Below are positions 1-7,348 of a DNA stretch of 51,478 nt, in pieces (the stretch's first letter is position 1; every line of letters begins with the position of its first letter). A program made the translations under genes and the position numbers. Source of the DNA: Burkholderia cepacia (GTDB taxonomy: Bacteria; Pseudomonadota; Gammaproteobacteria; Burkholderiales; Burkholderiaceae); NCBI RefSeq assembly GCF_001039005.1, contig NZ_LDWR01000032.1:1-51478 (forward strand). The letters run 5' to 3'. The notes beneath the pieces were generated by a model. The model was not told the origin of the DNA. It did no database searches and was given only the letters and a program-made list of their open reading frames with translations.

Positions 1-142
1 TGTGGGGGCGGGATGGGTGGGGTGTCGGGAAGGTCGGGCGGCTTGGTGGAAAACCGATGCGCGTCGGAAGGCGACCCGCCGGGGCGGCGACAGGCGCTGG
101 CGCCCCGTGTGACAAGGGTTTTGGTGGCTTGAGGCGGTCACC

Positions 143-1494
143 CTCACCGTTGGAATGCACAGCGTTCCGATTGGTCGATGGCGCGGGATGTCCACAATGC
201 CGCGCCCGCTGGCCGATCGGGCTCGCGCGCTCACCGTTCGATTGCACAGCGTTTCGAGTGGCGTCGGGGCGGAGATGTCCACATCCGTCATTGGTCTGCA
301 ATTCGCTCCGGCGCCGATCCTCACCGTCGACATTCACAGCGCGGCGAGTGGATTTCGGCGGTGGATATCCACACCGGGATCGGCGCATTGCGTCGGTCCG
401 CCGTTCACCGTCACCGTTCGAATACACAGGATCGCGAGTGCGCTCGCCGGCCGGATATCCAGGTCGGATCTGCCTGCCGCGCAATCGCGAGGCTCGCCCT
501 CACCGATGAATTACGCAGGGCTTCGAGTGGCTGCAATGGTCCTTGTCCAGGCCGGAACCGGCATTGTCACCCGGTCTCGCGCCGACCCTCACCGTTGAAA
601 ACCACAGCGCTTCGAGTGGGTCGGAGGGCAGGATATCCACATGAACGAGAATCGGTCGATCGATCGCGGGCGCGCATTTCGAATACGTACCGACGACCGG
701 CAATCCACGCCTGACGCTGCACACCGTCCGATCAGGCGCCGACGCTCACCTTCAGAATACACAGTGGCGAGAGTTGCTTCGGCAGCCGGATATCCACACT
801 GGAATCCGCGTTTTCTTCGTTCGCGTGCTGGCATCCGAGCCGGACCCACGCAGCGTGTCAGACGGCTTCGGCAGCCGAATGGCCGCATCCTGGCGGGCGT
901 TCCGCCGATCGCGTGCAGATGCTCACCATTGAATTGCACAGCGCTTCGAGTTGCTTGAGAAGACGGGTATGCGCAGCGAAATCCGCACGTTGCAGACCAC
1001 GCGCCTGCGCTCACCGTTAGAATGCACACCCCTTCGAGAGGCTTGCGGAACCGGATATCCACGTCGCGGCGCACTCGCGCTTCAGTCGCGCATGCGCGCG
1101 TTCGGCTAGAATGCGCGGCGCCCCGAACCACGCCAAAGACCGGGAAACGGCGCTGGAGTGGGCGCGTCGCGAGATCGGGCGCCGACACTCACCGTTTAAT
1201 TTCACAGCATTTCGCTTCGTCTCGCGGGCGAGTTGTCCACAACCCTCTTCATCCGTTTCGCGGCATCCGGTCATCCTCACCTGTGAATTGCACAGGGCGC
1301 CGAGTCGTTTCGGGGGGGATATCCACAACTGATTGCGCAAAGAAACCTGCATCTCCACATCGGCAGAACCAGCCCGCGCATCGGCTCGCGGCCATCGGGC
1401 GATAACCGGAAAGCCCCATCCGGACGGCCTCCGCGGCACCCTCACCATTCAAATGCACAGCGTTTCGAGTCGCCTTGGCGGTGGGTTGTCCACA
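143..1494. repeat. Array of ~89-bp-spaced degenerate repeats with paired DnaA-box-like 9-mers
   Basis: Twelve recognisable units start at 143, 230, 320, 410, 499, 588, 745, 922, 1010, 1188, 1276 and 1441. Each has a 52-54 bp core and a variable spacer of about 35 bp. The core opens with CTCACCGTTNGAATNCACAG, continues with a TTCGAGTGG-like block and closes with GGATATCCACA, GATGTCCACA or GTTGTCCACA. The left 9-mer averages RAWTNCACA and the right one WTRTCCACA, against the DnaA-box consensus TTATNCACA. Gaps of 177 and 178 bp are twice the period and hold decayed units near 836 and 1101; another decayed unit lies near 672. All units have the same orientation. Reading frames cross the array in several phases without genus-like codon use, so I treat it as non-coding. 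Bases 1-142 and 1495-1541 show nothing else. The array may extend left of the window. The link to DnaA is inference. Confidence 0.85.
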
Positions 1495-1541
1495 TCCGTC
1501 CGGCCACGCATCGTCGAGCAGGCACGCGCTCCCGAGCGGCG

Positions 1542-2099
1542 CTATTCCGCAATCGACCGGATGACCGTCGCCGGATTACCGCCGACCAGCGTATTCGGGG
1601 GAACGTCCCTTGTGACGACCGCCCCGGCCGCGACGACCGAATTCTCGCCCACCATCACACCGCCGATGATCGTCGCGCCGGCGCCGATCCACACATTCCG
1701 TTCGATCAGGATCGGCTTCGCGACGACGAAGTCGCGCCGCCGGGAAGGCTCGACGGGATGGCCGGACGTGATGAGGCTGACGTTAGGCCCAATCATCACG
1801 TCGTCACCGATCTCGAGCCCGCCCAGGTCGTAGAACGTGCAGTTCTGGTTGACGAACACGTTGCGCCCGACCTTCATGCCGGCGCCGCCCGTCGCATGGA
1901 ACGGCGGGATCAGCACGAAGCCGTCGTCCACCTGCGTGCCGACGAGTTCGCTGAACAGCGCGCGAACTTCAACCGCATCGTCGAACGTCAGACGGTTGAG
2001 CTTCGCGGTGATCGCCATCGCTCGTTTCACCTCGGCGACCATTGCCGCCGATTCCGGTGTTCTTCGCGGAATGATCGTGGTGCGATCGTCGTTTGACAT
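1542..2099 (-). CDS. Sugar O-acetyltransferase, NodL/LacA/Maa family
   Basis: A 185-residue left-handed beta-helix acyltransferase predicted to move an acetyl group from acetyl-CoA to a sugar hydroxyl in the cytoplasm. An N-terminal helical part (about residues 12-60) is followed by hexapeptide repeats (about 75-180) such as VGRNVFVNQN, IGDDVMIGPN and IGAGATIIGG. The family catalytic histidine is in TSGHP (H114). Length matches maltose/galactoside acetyltransferases of about 180-200 residues. The start is supported by AAGGAGGC upstream. The gene is divergent from a glutathione transferase across 342 bp. The sugar substrate cannot be read from sequence. Confidence 0.9.
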   Translation of the reverse strand: MSNDDRTTIIPRRTPESAAMVAEVKRAMAITAKLNRLTFDDAVEVRALFSELVGTQVDDGFVLIPPFHATGGAGMKVGRNVFVNQNCTFYDLGGLEIGDDVMIGPNVSLITSGHPVEPSRRRDFVVAKPILIERNVWIGAGATIIGGVMVGENSVVAAGAVVTRDVPPNTLVGGNPATVIRSIAE

Positions 2100-2244
2100 G
2101 CGTGACTTGCCTCCTTGATTTCAGCGTCTCACGACGCGCGGTGATTGCGGCCGGAAGCTGGTTTCGCCGAGCGTGCGGGTGCTGCGGAATCGGCCGAGGC
2201 ACATTGTAGAGATGCCGATCTGCGCGTCAGTTTTCGCGCACCTT

Positions 2245-2270
2245 ATAACTAGTTTTAATATAACTAGTTA
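2245..2270. promoter_or_regulatory. Twin AACTAGTT palindromes in an AT-rich patch (candidate operator)
   Basis: The 342-bp divergent gap 2100-2441 between the acetyltransferase and the glutathione transferase is GC-rich except for about 2240-2290. That patch holds two copies of the palindrome AACTAGTT (2247-2254 and 2262-2269), both preceded by TATAACT-like sequence and offset by 15 bp. Paired palindromes in a divergent promoter gap suggest a dimeric repressor site. No regulator gene is adjacent and the binding protein is unknown. I see nothing else in the gap. Confidence 0.4.
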
Positions 2271-2441
2271 TTCATTTAACTCTTATTGCAGCAGGCTTTG
2301 TCCGGCTTTCCGCCCGATTCCCGTTCGACACAACGCGTCGAACCAGACTCACACACCTGGGCGCCCCTGTCCGAACCTCCTGCGCTCGGGTACGCTTGAG
2401 CATCCACCGGACCGACACCTGCATCCACACGCGGAGGCGCG

Positions 2442-3056
2442 ATGAAGCTCTACTACTGGCCGAAGACCCGGGCATTCCGGGCGCTGTGGATGCTCGAGGA
2501 AATCGGCGTCGTGTACGAACTCGTGCCGATCGACCTGCGCTCGCACGAACAGGGCAGCGACGCGTTCGTGCAGGTCAACCCGATGGCCAAGCTGCCCGCG
2601 CTCGACGATGGCAGCGTACCGTTCGCCGAATCGGGCGCCGTACTGCTCTATCTCGCCGACCGCTGTCCGGGCGCCGGGCTCGGCATTGCACCCGACGATC
2701 CGCTGCGCGGCCGTTTCCTGCAGTGGATGTTCTTCACGCCGACCTGCCTCGAACCGGCGATGGCCGAGAAATTCACGGGCGCGTCGGGCAATCCGGTCGC
2801 GTTCGGCTGGGGCAACATCACGCGCGTACAGCGTGCCCTCGCGCAAGCGCTCGCCCATAGCCCGTGGCTCGTCGGCGACCGTTTCACCGCGGCCGACCTG
2901 CTGCTCGCCAGCACGCTGAAGATCGCGCTCGACGCGCATCTGCTGCCGCACGAAGGCGTGCTCGGCGATTACGTCGCGCGCGCCGAGGACCGCGATGCGT
3001 TCCGCCGCGCGGTCGCGATCGAGCAGCGCGAAGCGGCCCGTCTGCTGCACGCGTGA
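2442..3056 (+). CDS. Glutathione S-transferase family protein
   Basis: A 204-residue cytosolic GST-type protein. The N-terminal thioredoxin-fold domain (about residues 1-80) begins MKLYYWPKTRAF, carries VNPMAKLPAL around the conserved cis-proline, and ends with the glutathione-contacting ESGAVLLYLAD motif. An all-helical C-terminal domain follows (about 90-200) with FTAADLLLAS, the usual N-capping-box region. The length is normal for the family. The ATG follows an AGGCGCG stretch, a weak ribosome site. It is monocistronic and convergent with the potassium channel gene. Substrate unknown; a conjugation or detoxification role is inferred from the family only. Confidence 0.9.
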   Translation: MKLYYWPKTRAFRALWMLEEIGVVYELVPIDLRSHEQGSDAFVQVNPMAKLPALDDGSVPFAESGAVLLYLADRCPGAGLGIAPDDPLRGRFLQWMFFTPTCLEPAMAEKFTGASGNPVAFGWGNITRVQRALAQALAHSPWLVGDRFTAADLLLASTLKIALDAHLLPHEGVLGDYVARAEDRDAFRRAVAIEQREAARLLHA

Positions 3057-3088
3057 CGCCTGGCCGCCGCCGGCCACCCCGGGCACGC

Positions 3089-4051
3089 TTACGCGGCCGG
3101 GCCCGGTGCCGCGGCGCCGGCTTCGACCACCACGCCCGGCGAGCCACGCTCGTCGGTGTCGGCATCGACCGGCACGACCTCGTGAAAATGCGTGTAGTCG
3201 ATGTGCGTGACGCCGCCCTCGTCGTGCATCAGGTCAACGTAGCGGTGACGCCAGCGGATCTCCCCATGCGCCCACGAGTGACGCGCCTGCATGACCTGCG
3301 CGGTCGTCTCGTCCGAGCCCTCGATCGTGATCAGCAACGACGCGTCGCGCGCGGCGAGCGACTCGGGCGTCTCACCGAACAGCGCGCTCGATTCGTCGAT
3401 CACGTGCATCAGGTTCCAGCCGAGCAGAAAAATCGGATGCTCGCTGCGCACGAGCGACAGGTCGTGGATCTTGCGCAGCGTGTAGCCCTCGTGCGTGCCT
3501 TCGACGCGCATCAGCCGCAATTTCGCCTGCGCCTCGGCAATCACGTTCTGGCGCGCATTCGCGGCGCGCACCATCAGCGTCATCCGGCCGTTCAGCGGCC
3601 GCACGATCGCGTAGCGCGCGAACAGGATCTTCGCCTGCGGCCGGGAAAACCGCGCGAACACCAGCCCCGTGGCCAGCGCGATGCTCGACATCCCGACGAA
3701 GATTTCGAATGTCGCGACCATGTGCGCATAGAGGGTCTGCGGATGCATGTCGCCGTAACCGACGGTCGCGAGCGTCTCGACGCTGAAGAAGAACGCGCCG
3801 CCGAACCCGGCCGGCGACTGGTTCGCGATCGGCGCGCGGCCGAGCAGGTAGAGCGTCGCGAAACCGCCGTTGAGCAGCAGGAACACCAGCGCGAGCGACA
3901 GGAAGAACACGGGCCAGCTCACCGTCAGCGCGCGATGATAGAAGTCGCGCCAGCCGAGCGGCGGCATCCCGTACGCGACCACCGGGCGGGTGCCCGACCA
4001 GATCTTGCGGCCACGACGGCGGGGAGCGGAGGAGGACGAATCGACGTTCAT
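3089..4051 (-). CDS. Inward-rectifier potassium channel, KirBac1.1 type
   Basis: A 320-residue inner-membrane K+ channel. It closely resembles, as recalled, the structurally studied KirBac1.1 of Burkholderia pseudomallei (MNVD start, PIANQSP turret, HPIFLLGWN, MHVIDESS). Order: cytoplasmic N-terminus with slide helix, TM1 (about 45-68), pore helix, selectivity filter TVGYG (96-100), TM2 (about 107-134), then a cytoplasmic immunoglobulin-like gating domain to the C-terminus. I chose the ATG at 4051 because it gives the MNVD start; an in-frame GTG at 4090 would add 13 residues unlike the family. It lies downstream of sbp but is separated from it by a strong terminator, so it probably has its own promoter. 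Confidence 0.93.
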   Translation of the reverse strand: MNVDSSSSAPRRRGRKIWSGTRPVVAYGMPPLGWRDFYHRALTVSWPVFFLSLALVFLLLNGGFATLYLLGRAPIANQSPAGFGGAFFFSVETLATVGYGDMHPQTLYAHMVATFEIFVGMSSIALATGLVFARFSRPQAKILFARYAIVRPLNGRMTLMVRAANARQNVIAEAQAKLRLMRVEGTHEGYTLRKIHDLSLVRSEHPIFLLGWNLMHVIDESSALFGETPESLAARDASLLITIEGSDETTAQVMQARHSWAHGEIRWRHRYVDLMHDEGGVTHIDYTHFHEVVPVDADTDERGSPGVVVEAGAAAPGPAA

Positions 4052-4169
4052 CGCACGGTGCCTGTTGCAGGGAGGCGATGAGCGTAGCACGCGCGGCGGC
4101 GGCCGGGAATGCGGGCCGGTTCGGAACGGAAACCCGAACGAAAATCCGCTGCGCGGCCGTGCAGCGTCG

Positions 4170-4199
4170 AAAAAAAACCGGCCGCGTGTGAGCGGCCGG
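4170..4199 (-). terminator. Rho-independent terminator downstream of sbp
   Basis: Arms CCGGCCGC (4178-4185) and GCGGCCGG (4192-4199) form a perfect 8-bp stem with a 6-nt loop. On the minus strand it is followed by eight T residues (complement of 4170-4177). It lies about 42 bp past the sbp stop and before the channel gene, so sbp is probably a single-gene transcript. Confidence 0.92.
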
Positions 4200-4240
4200 C
4201 AGCATCGTTATCGTGCGAACAAGCGCGGTGCGCGCCGCGG

Positions 4241-5260
4241 TCACTTCCGGTCGACGATCACCTGATCGAACGTCCCGCCATCGGCGAAATGGGTCTTCTG
4301 CGCGTTCGCCCAGCTGCCGAAGACCTGCTCGACGCTGAACGTCTTCAGCGACTTGAACTCGGACGCATGCTTCTTCAGCACGTTCGCGTCACGCGGGCGC
4401 AGATGGTGCTGCGCGATGATCTCCTGCGCTTCCGGCGTGTACAGGAAGTCGAGGTACGCCTGCGCGACCTTGCGCGTGCCCTTCTTGTCGACGACCTTGT
4501 CGACGACGGCGACGGGCGGTTCCGCGAGGATGCTCGCCGACGGATACACGGCGTCGAACTGCGCACCCGACGCGCCCGTGTCCATCAGCGCGACTTCGTT
4601 CTCGAACGTGACCAGCACGTCGCCGATCCCGCGTTGCGTGAACGTCGTCGTCGCGCCGCGGCCGCCCGAGTCGAGCACCGGCACGTTGCGGAAGATCGCC
4701 TTCTCGAAGTCGAGCGCCTGCTGGTCGGTCGCGCCCTTCTGCTTCTGGAAACCCCAGGCGGCCAGATACGCATAACGACCGTTGCCGGACGTCTTCGGGT
4801 TCGCGATGATCACCTGGACACCCGGCTTCGCGAGATCGCTCCAGTCCTTGATCGCCTTCGGGTTGCCCTTGCGCACGAGGAACACCATCGTCGTCGAGTA
4901 CGGCGAGCTGTTGTCCGGGAAACGCGCGCGCCAGTCCTTCGGCAGCAGCTGGCCGCGTTCGGCGAGCAGGTCGATGTCGTTCGGCTGGTTCATCGTCACG
5001 ATGTCGGCCTGCAGCCCCTGCAGCACCGACAACGCCTGCGCGCTCGACGCGCCGTGCGACTGCTTGATCGCGACCGTCTCGCCGGTCTTCTGCTTGTAGG
5101 CGGCGGCAAAGCTCGTGTTGATGTCCTTGTACAGCTCGCGCGTCACGTCGTACGACACGTTCAGGATCGACGTATCCGCGTGGGCGGCCGTCGCCGCCAC
5201 GACCAGCGCCGCCGCCGCGCCCGTGTGCAGCCAGCGGCCGATCCCCTTCATGCTTGCCAT
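4241..5260 (-). CDS. sbp: Periplasmic sulfate-binding protein of an ABC transporter
   Basis: A 339-residue substrate-binding protein that would deliver sulfate (or thiosulfate) to a CysTWA importer. A signal peptide ends near ATAAHA-D (about residue 28). The mature part starts ILNVSYDVTRELYKDIN, followed by KQSHGASSAQALSVLQG, IVTMNQPNDIDLLAERG, NPKTSGNGRYAYLAAW and YTPEAQEIIAQHHLRPRD, all hallmark regions of the Sbp/CysP family. The ATG at 5260 has GGAACGGGGC upstream; an in-frame GTG at 5305 would add residues before the signal peptide. No permease or ATPase genes are next to it, so it must work with a transporter encoded elsewhere. An inverted repeat at 5361-5384 is a candidate control site. 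Confidence 0.92.
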   Translation of the reverse strand: MASMKGIGRWLHTGAAAALVVAATAAHADTSILNVSYDVTRELYKDINTSFAAAYKQKTGETVAIKQSHGASSAQALSVLQGLQADIVTMNQPNDIDLLAERGQLLPKDWRARFPDNSSPYSTTMVFLVRKGNPKAIKDWSDLAKPGVQVIIANPKTSGNGRYAYLAAWGFQKQKGATDQQALDFEKAIFRNVPVLDSGGRGATTTFTQRGIGDVLVTFENEVALMDTGASGAQFDAVYPSASILAEPPVAVVDKVVDKKGTRKVAQAYLDFLYTPEAQEIIAQHHLRPRDANVLKKHASEFKSLKTFSVEQVFGSWANAQKTHFADGGTFDQVIVDRK

Positions 5261-5360
5261 CGTGATATGCCCCGTTCCAGTGGTGGTGAAAGTGCGTGAC
5301 GGCACGCGTACGCGCTGTCATCGAAACGTAAGCGGGCATTCTAGCGGCCGGGCGCGGCGC

Positions 5361-5384
5361 GCTTTCCAATCAGTCGTGGAAAGC
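5361..5384. promoter_or_regulatory. Perfect 8-bp inverted repeat upstream of sbp
   Basis: GCTTTCCA (5361-5368), 8-nt spacer, TGGAAAGC (5377-5384). The symmetric site lies about 100 bp upstream of the sbp start in the 450-bp gap 5261-5711, where promoter and operator would be expected. Sulfur genes in this family are often under CysB/Cbl (LysR type), but the identity of the binder is inference. The rest of the gap holds one possible small ORF (5477-5572) and a hairpin. Confidence 0.45.
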
Positions 5385-5476
5385 AAATCTCGAATCCTGC
5401 TAAACGCAGGCGGACGCTCGCGCGTGCGTCCGATCCAATGTTAAGATCGCCGCTCAGCCCACTTCACGGTTCATCC

Positions 5477-5572
5477 ATGTCCGCTGCCCTGCGTTCGCCC
5501 TCGATCCTTGCCGCCATCGCGGCAGGTGCGTGCGCGGCCGGGCTGAAACTGAAAAAACGACTCCTCGACTGA
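5477..5572 (+). CDS. Possible 31-residue small membrane protein
   Basis: A short frame, ATG to TGA, upstream of the DapA-like gene. The product has an uncharged alanine-rich core (about residues 8-23, SPSILAAIAAGACAAGL) and a basic tail KLKKRLLD, the shape of a single-pass small membrane protein or a leader peptide. There is no convincing Shine-Dalgarno sequence. A hairpin (arms 5571-5579 and 5585-5592, one bulge) starts in the stop codon. It may be chance; conservation in relatives would decide. Confidence 0.3.
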   Translation: MSAALRSPSILAAIAAGACAAGLKLKKRLLD

Positions 5573-5592
5573 CGGGGACGTCGCGTCCCGTC
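5571..5592 (+). other. Hairpin immediately after the 31-codon frame
   Basis: Arms GACGGGGAC (5571-5579) and GTCCCGTC (5585-5592) pair with one bulged G and a 5-nt loop. No T-run follows, so it is not a standard intrinsic terminator. It could be an attenuation-like or mRNA-stability element ahead of the DapA-like gene at 5712. Confidence 0.35.
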
Positions 5593-5711
5593 AGGCGAAT
5601 GCCGGACGGGATGCCCGCAGGTCGTTTCTTTCTCCTTGCACGCATGCCTCATTCCGGCAAACCGCCGGCGGAACGGTTCCTTCCCACTCCGTTTCCACCA
5701 TGAGGCTTTGC

Positions 5712-6605
5712 ATGAACACACGTTTCGAAGGTATCTGGCTGCCGATCATCACGCCGTTCCACCACGGCGAAGTCGATCATGCGGCACTCGCGCGGCTCGC
5801 GCGCCGCTATGCGGCCGCGGGCATCGCGGGATTCGTCGCGGGCGCGACGACCGGTGAAGGCGTGCTGCTCGACGCGCGCGAACAGGACGCCGTGTTCGCG
5901 ACGCTGCGCGACGCGGCGCCCGGACTGCCGATCGTCGTCGGGCTGACCGCGAGCGCGACGCACTTCGCGGCCGCCCGCGCACGCGAACTCGCCGCGCTGC
6001 GGCCCGACGGGCTGCTCGTCACGCCGCCCGTCTACGTACGGCCGACGCAGGACGGCATCCGCCGCCATGTCGAGGCGATCGTCGACGCGGCCGACCTGCC
6101 GGTGCTCATCTACAACATCCCTTACCGCACCGGCGTGAACGTCGAACTGGACACGCTGCAGGCGCTCGCGCGCGACCCGCGTATCGCGGGCATCAAGGAA
6201 TGCGGCGGCACGCTCGACCGGATGAGCCGGCTCGTGCACGACACGCCGCTCGCGATCCTGTCCGGCGACGACAACCAGAACTTCGCGGCGCTGTGCGCCG
6301 GCGCGCACGGTGCGATCGCGAGCAGCGCGCACGTGCTGCCCGAATGGCATGTGCGCATCCATGCGCTGCTGCGCGACGGGCGGCTCGCCGATGCGCGGCG
6401 CCTGTCGGTCGCGCTGCAGCCGCTCGTCGCGGCGCTGTTCGCGGAGCCGAACCCGGCACCGGTGAAGGCCGTGCTGGCCGCGCAAGGGTGGTGCGAAGAC
6501 GGGTTGCGGCTGCCGTTCGTGCCGGCGAGCGAAGGGTTGCGGGAGCGGCTGGCAGCCCTCTGCGCGGCACTCGACGAAATCGAGTCGAACGTCGCGGCAG
6601 CATAG
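5712..6605 (+). CDS. DapA-like (dihydrodipicolinate synthase family) aldolase
   Basis: A 297-residue class I aldolase of the DapA/N-acetylneuraminate lyase superfamily. Visible active-site elements are GATTGEG (44-50), Y134 in LIYNIPYRTGV, R139 in the same motif (equivalent to the carboxylate-binding arginine of DapA) and the Schiff-base lysine K162 in AGIKECGG. Length is normal. The start at 5712 is preferred over the in-frame ATG at 5700 because GAGG lies correctly in front of it. No lysine genes are nearby and Burkholderia carries several paralogues, so this may be a catabolic aldolase rather than the biosynthetic DapA. It is convergent with the VapC-like gene. Confidence 0.88.
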   Translation: MNTRFEGIWLPIITPFHHGEVDHAALARLARRYAAAGIAGFVAGATTGEGVLLDAREQDAVFATLRDAAPGLPIVVGLTASATHFAAARARELAALRPDGLLVTPPVYVRPTQDGIRRHVEAIVDAADLPVLIYNIPYRTGVNVELDTLQALARDPRIAGIKECGGTLDRMSRLVHDTPLAILSGDDNQNFAALCAGAHGAIASSAHVLPEWHVRIHALLRDGRLADARRLSVALQPLVAALFAEPNPAPVKAVLAAQGWCEDGLRLPFVPASEGLRERLAALCAALDEIESNVAAA

Positions 6606-6661
6606 GCTGCCGTGACTCCCCAGGGCGCAGGCGATGAGTGAATCTCGACCCGGAGACTATT

Positions 6662-7042
6662 TCAAACTGTCAGAACCAGAGACAGGCCGTACCGCGCAAG
6701 AAGCGCGTCGGCGGTCACGAGCTGAAGCGGCTCGTGCCGCGCCTGCGCGACCAGCCAGCGATCGAACGGATCGCGATGGTAGTGGGGCAAATCATGGACT
6801 GCCGCCCCATGCACGGCCCTGACCGGCAACTCGCGAATCCCGCTTGCGCCGATCGAGCGGACCAGCTTGCCCACATCGATGTCGAGCTTTCCCAGGCCGG
6901 CCTTGATGGCGGCTTCCCAGATACTCGCGCTGCTGACGAAACGTTCGTCGGCAGCCGAGATCAGTCTGCGCGCCCGTGCGCTGAGCCTCGGGTCATGGGT
7001 CACGATCCACAAGAAGATGTGCGTATCGAGCAGCAGCCGCAT
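6662..7042 (-). CDS. PIN-domain toxin, VapC-like
   Basis: A 126-residue PIN-domain RNase of a type II toxin-antitoxin pair. The metal-binding acidic residues are visible: D6 in LLLDTHIFLW, E43 in SASIWEAAIK, D91/D94 in HRDPFDRWLVAQA and D112 in VTADALLARY. The HIFLW and DPFDR signatures are typical of the chromosomal VapC subgroup whose antitoxins end in DDFDAPLP. The ATG overlaps the antitoxin stop as TGATG, implying translational coupling. The toxin looks intact; its RNA target is unknown. Confidence 0.9.
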   Translation of the reverse strand: MRLLLDTHIFLWIVTHDPRLSARARRLISAADERFVSSASIWEAAIKAGLGKLDIDVGKLVRSIGASGIRELPVRAVHGAAVHDLPHYHRDPFDRWLVAQARHEPLQLVTADALLARYGLSLVLTV

Positions 7043-7233
7043 CAGCGCCCTTCGAAGGCATCCAGCAGGTAATCGGGAAGCGGAGCGTCGAAGTCGTCCG
7101 CGATCCACGCCTGCCCTTGCAGGATGCCGAACCGAATGGGCGGCTTGGCGGACGCCCCGTCGCCGCGGGTCGTGGCATCGGCCCGTTGCGACGGATCGAT
7201 CGCACTGGTATCGGGAATGTTCGCGTTTTGCAT
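7042..7233 (-). CDS. Short antitoxin partner of the VapC-like toxin
   Basis: A 63-residue protein encoded directly ahead of the PIN toxin with a strong ribosome site (ACGGAGGTCATC before ATG). Its C-terminal half, RFGILQGQAWIADDFDAPLP followed by a DAFEG tail, matches the toxin-binding tail found on Phd/VapB-type antitoxins. The N-terminal 32 residues are polar and do not resemble the usual Phd/YefM or AbrB DNA-binding domain. It may therefore neutralise the toxin without autoregulating the operon. The start is well supported, so the shortness is unlikely to be a mis-call. Confidence 0.82.
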   Translation of the reverse strand: MQNANIPDTSAIDPSQRADATTRGDGASAKPPIRFGILQGQAWIADDFDAPLPDYLLDAFEGR

Positions 7234-7348
7234 GATGACCTCCGTTACAGGTGACCCTCACTGTAGTCAGGTTCGCCCGAGCGATCCATTCGACCAATCG
7301 GCAGATGGACTGTCGAGTCGCAGCCCGCCGCAGCAATCGAACGTCTCG

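Noticed and set aside
57..509. A 150-codon frame in which the repeat units read as protein repeats (SPFDCTAFRV, then SPSTFTARRV, and similar).
   Set aside because: Three successive units happen to be 87-90 bp apart and stay in frame, but the array shifts phase at 89-bp steps. Other frames and the opposite strand give similar peptides. Codon use is unlike the genome and there is no ribosome site.
143..1494. CRISPR array.
   Set aside because: The repeat-spacer geometry is suggestive, but cores are 52-54 bp, clearly diverged from each other, and no cas genes are nearby.
143..1494. Chromosomal or plasmid replication origin.
   Set aside because: No AT-rich unwinding region, no dnaA, dnaN, repA, parA or parB next to it. 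A DnaA-related function without initiation fits better.
4052..4090. GTG start at 4090 for the KirBac channel.
   Set aside because: It would add 13 residues not seen in the recalled KirBac1.1 sequence, whose N-terminus begins MNVD as at the ATG at 4051.
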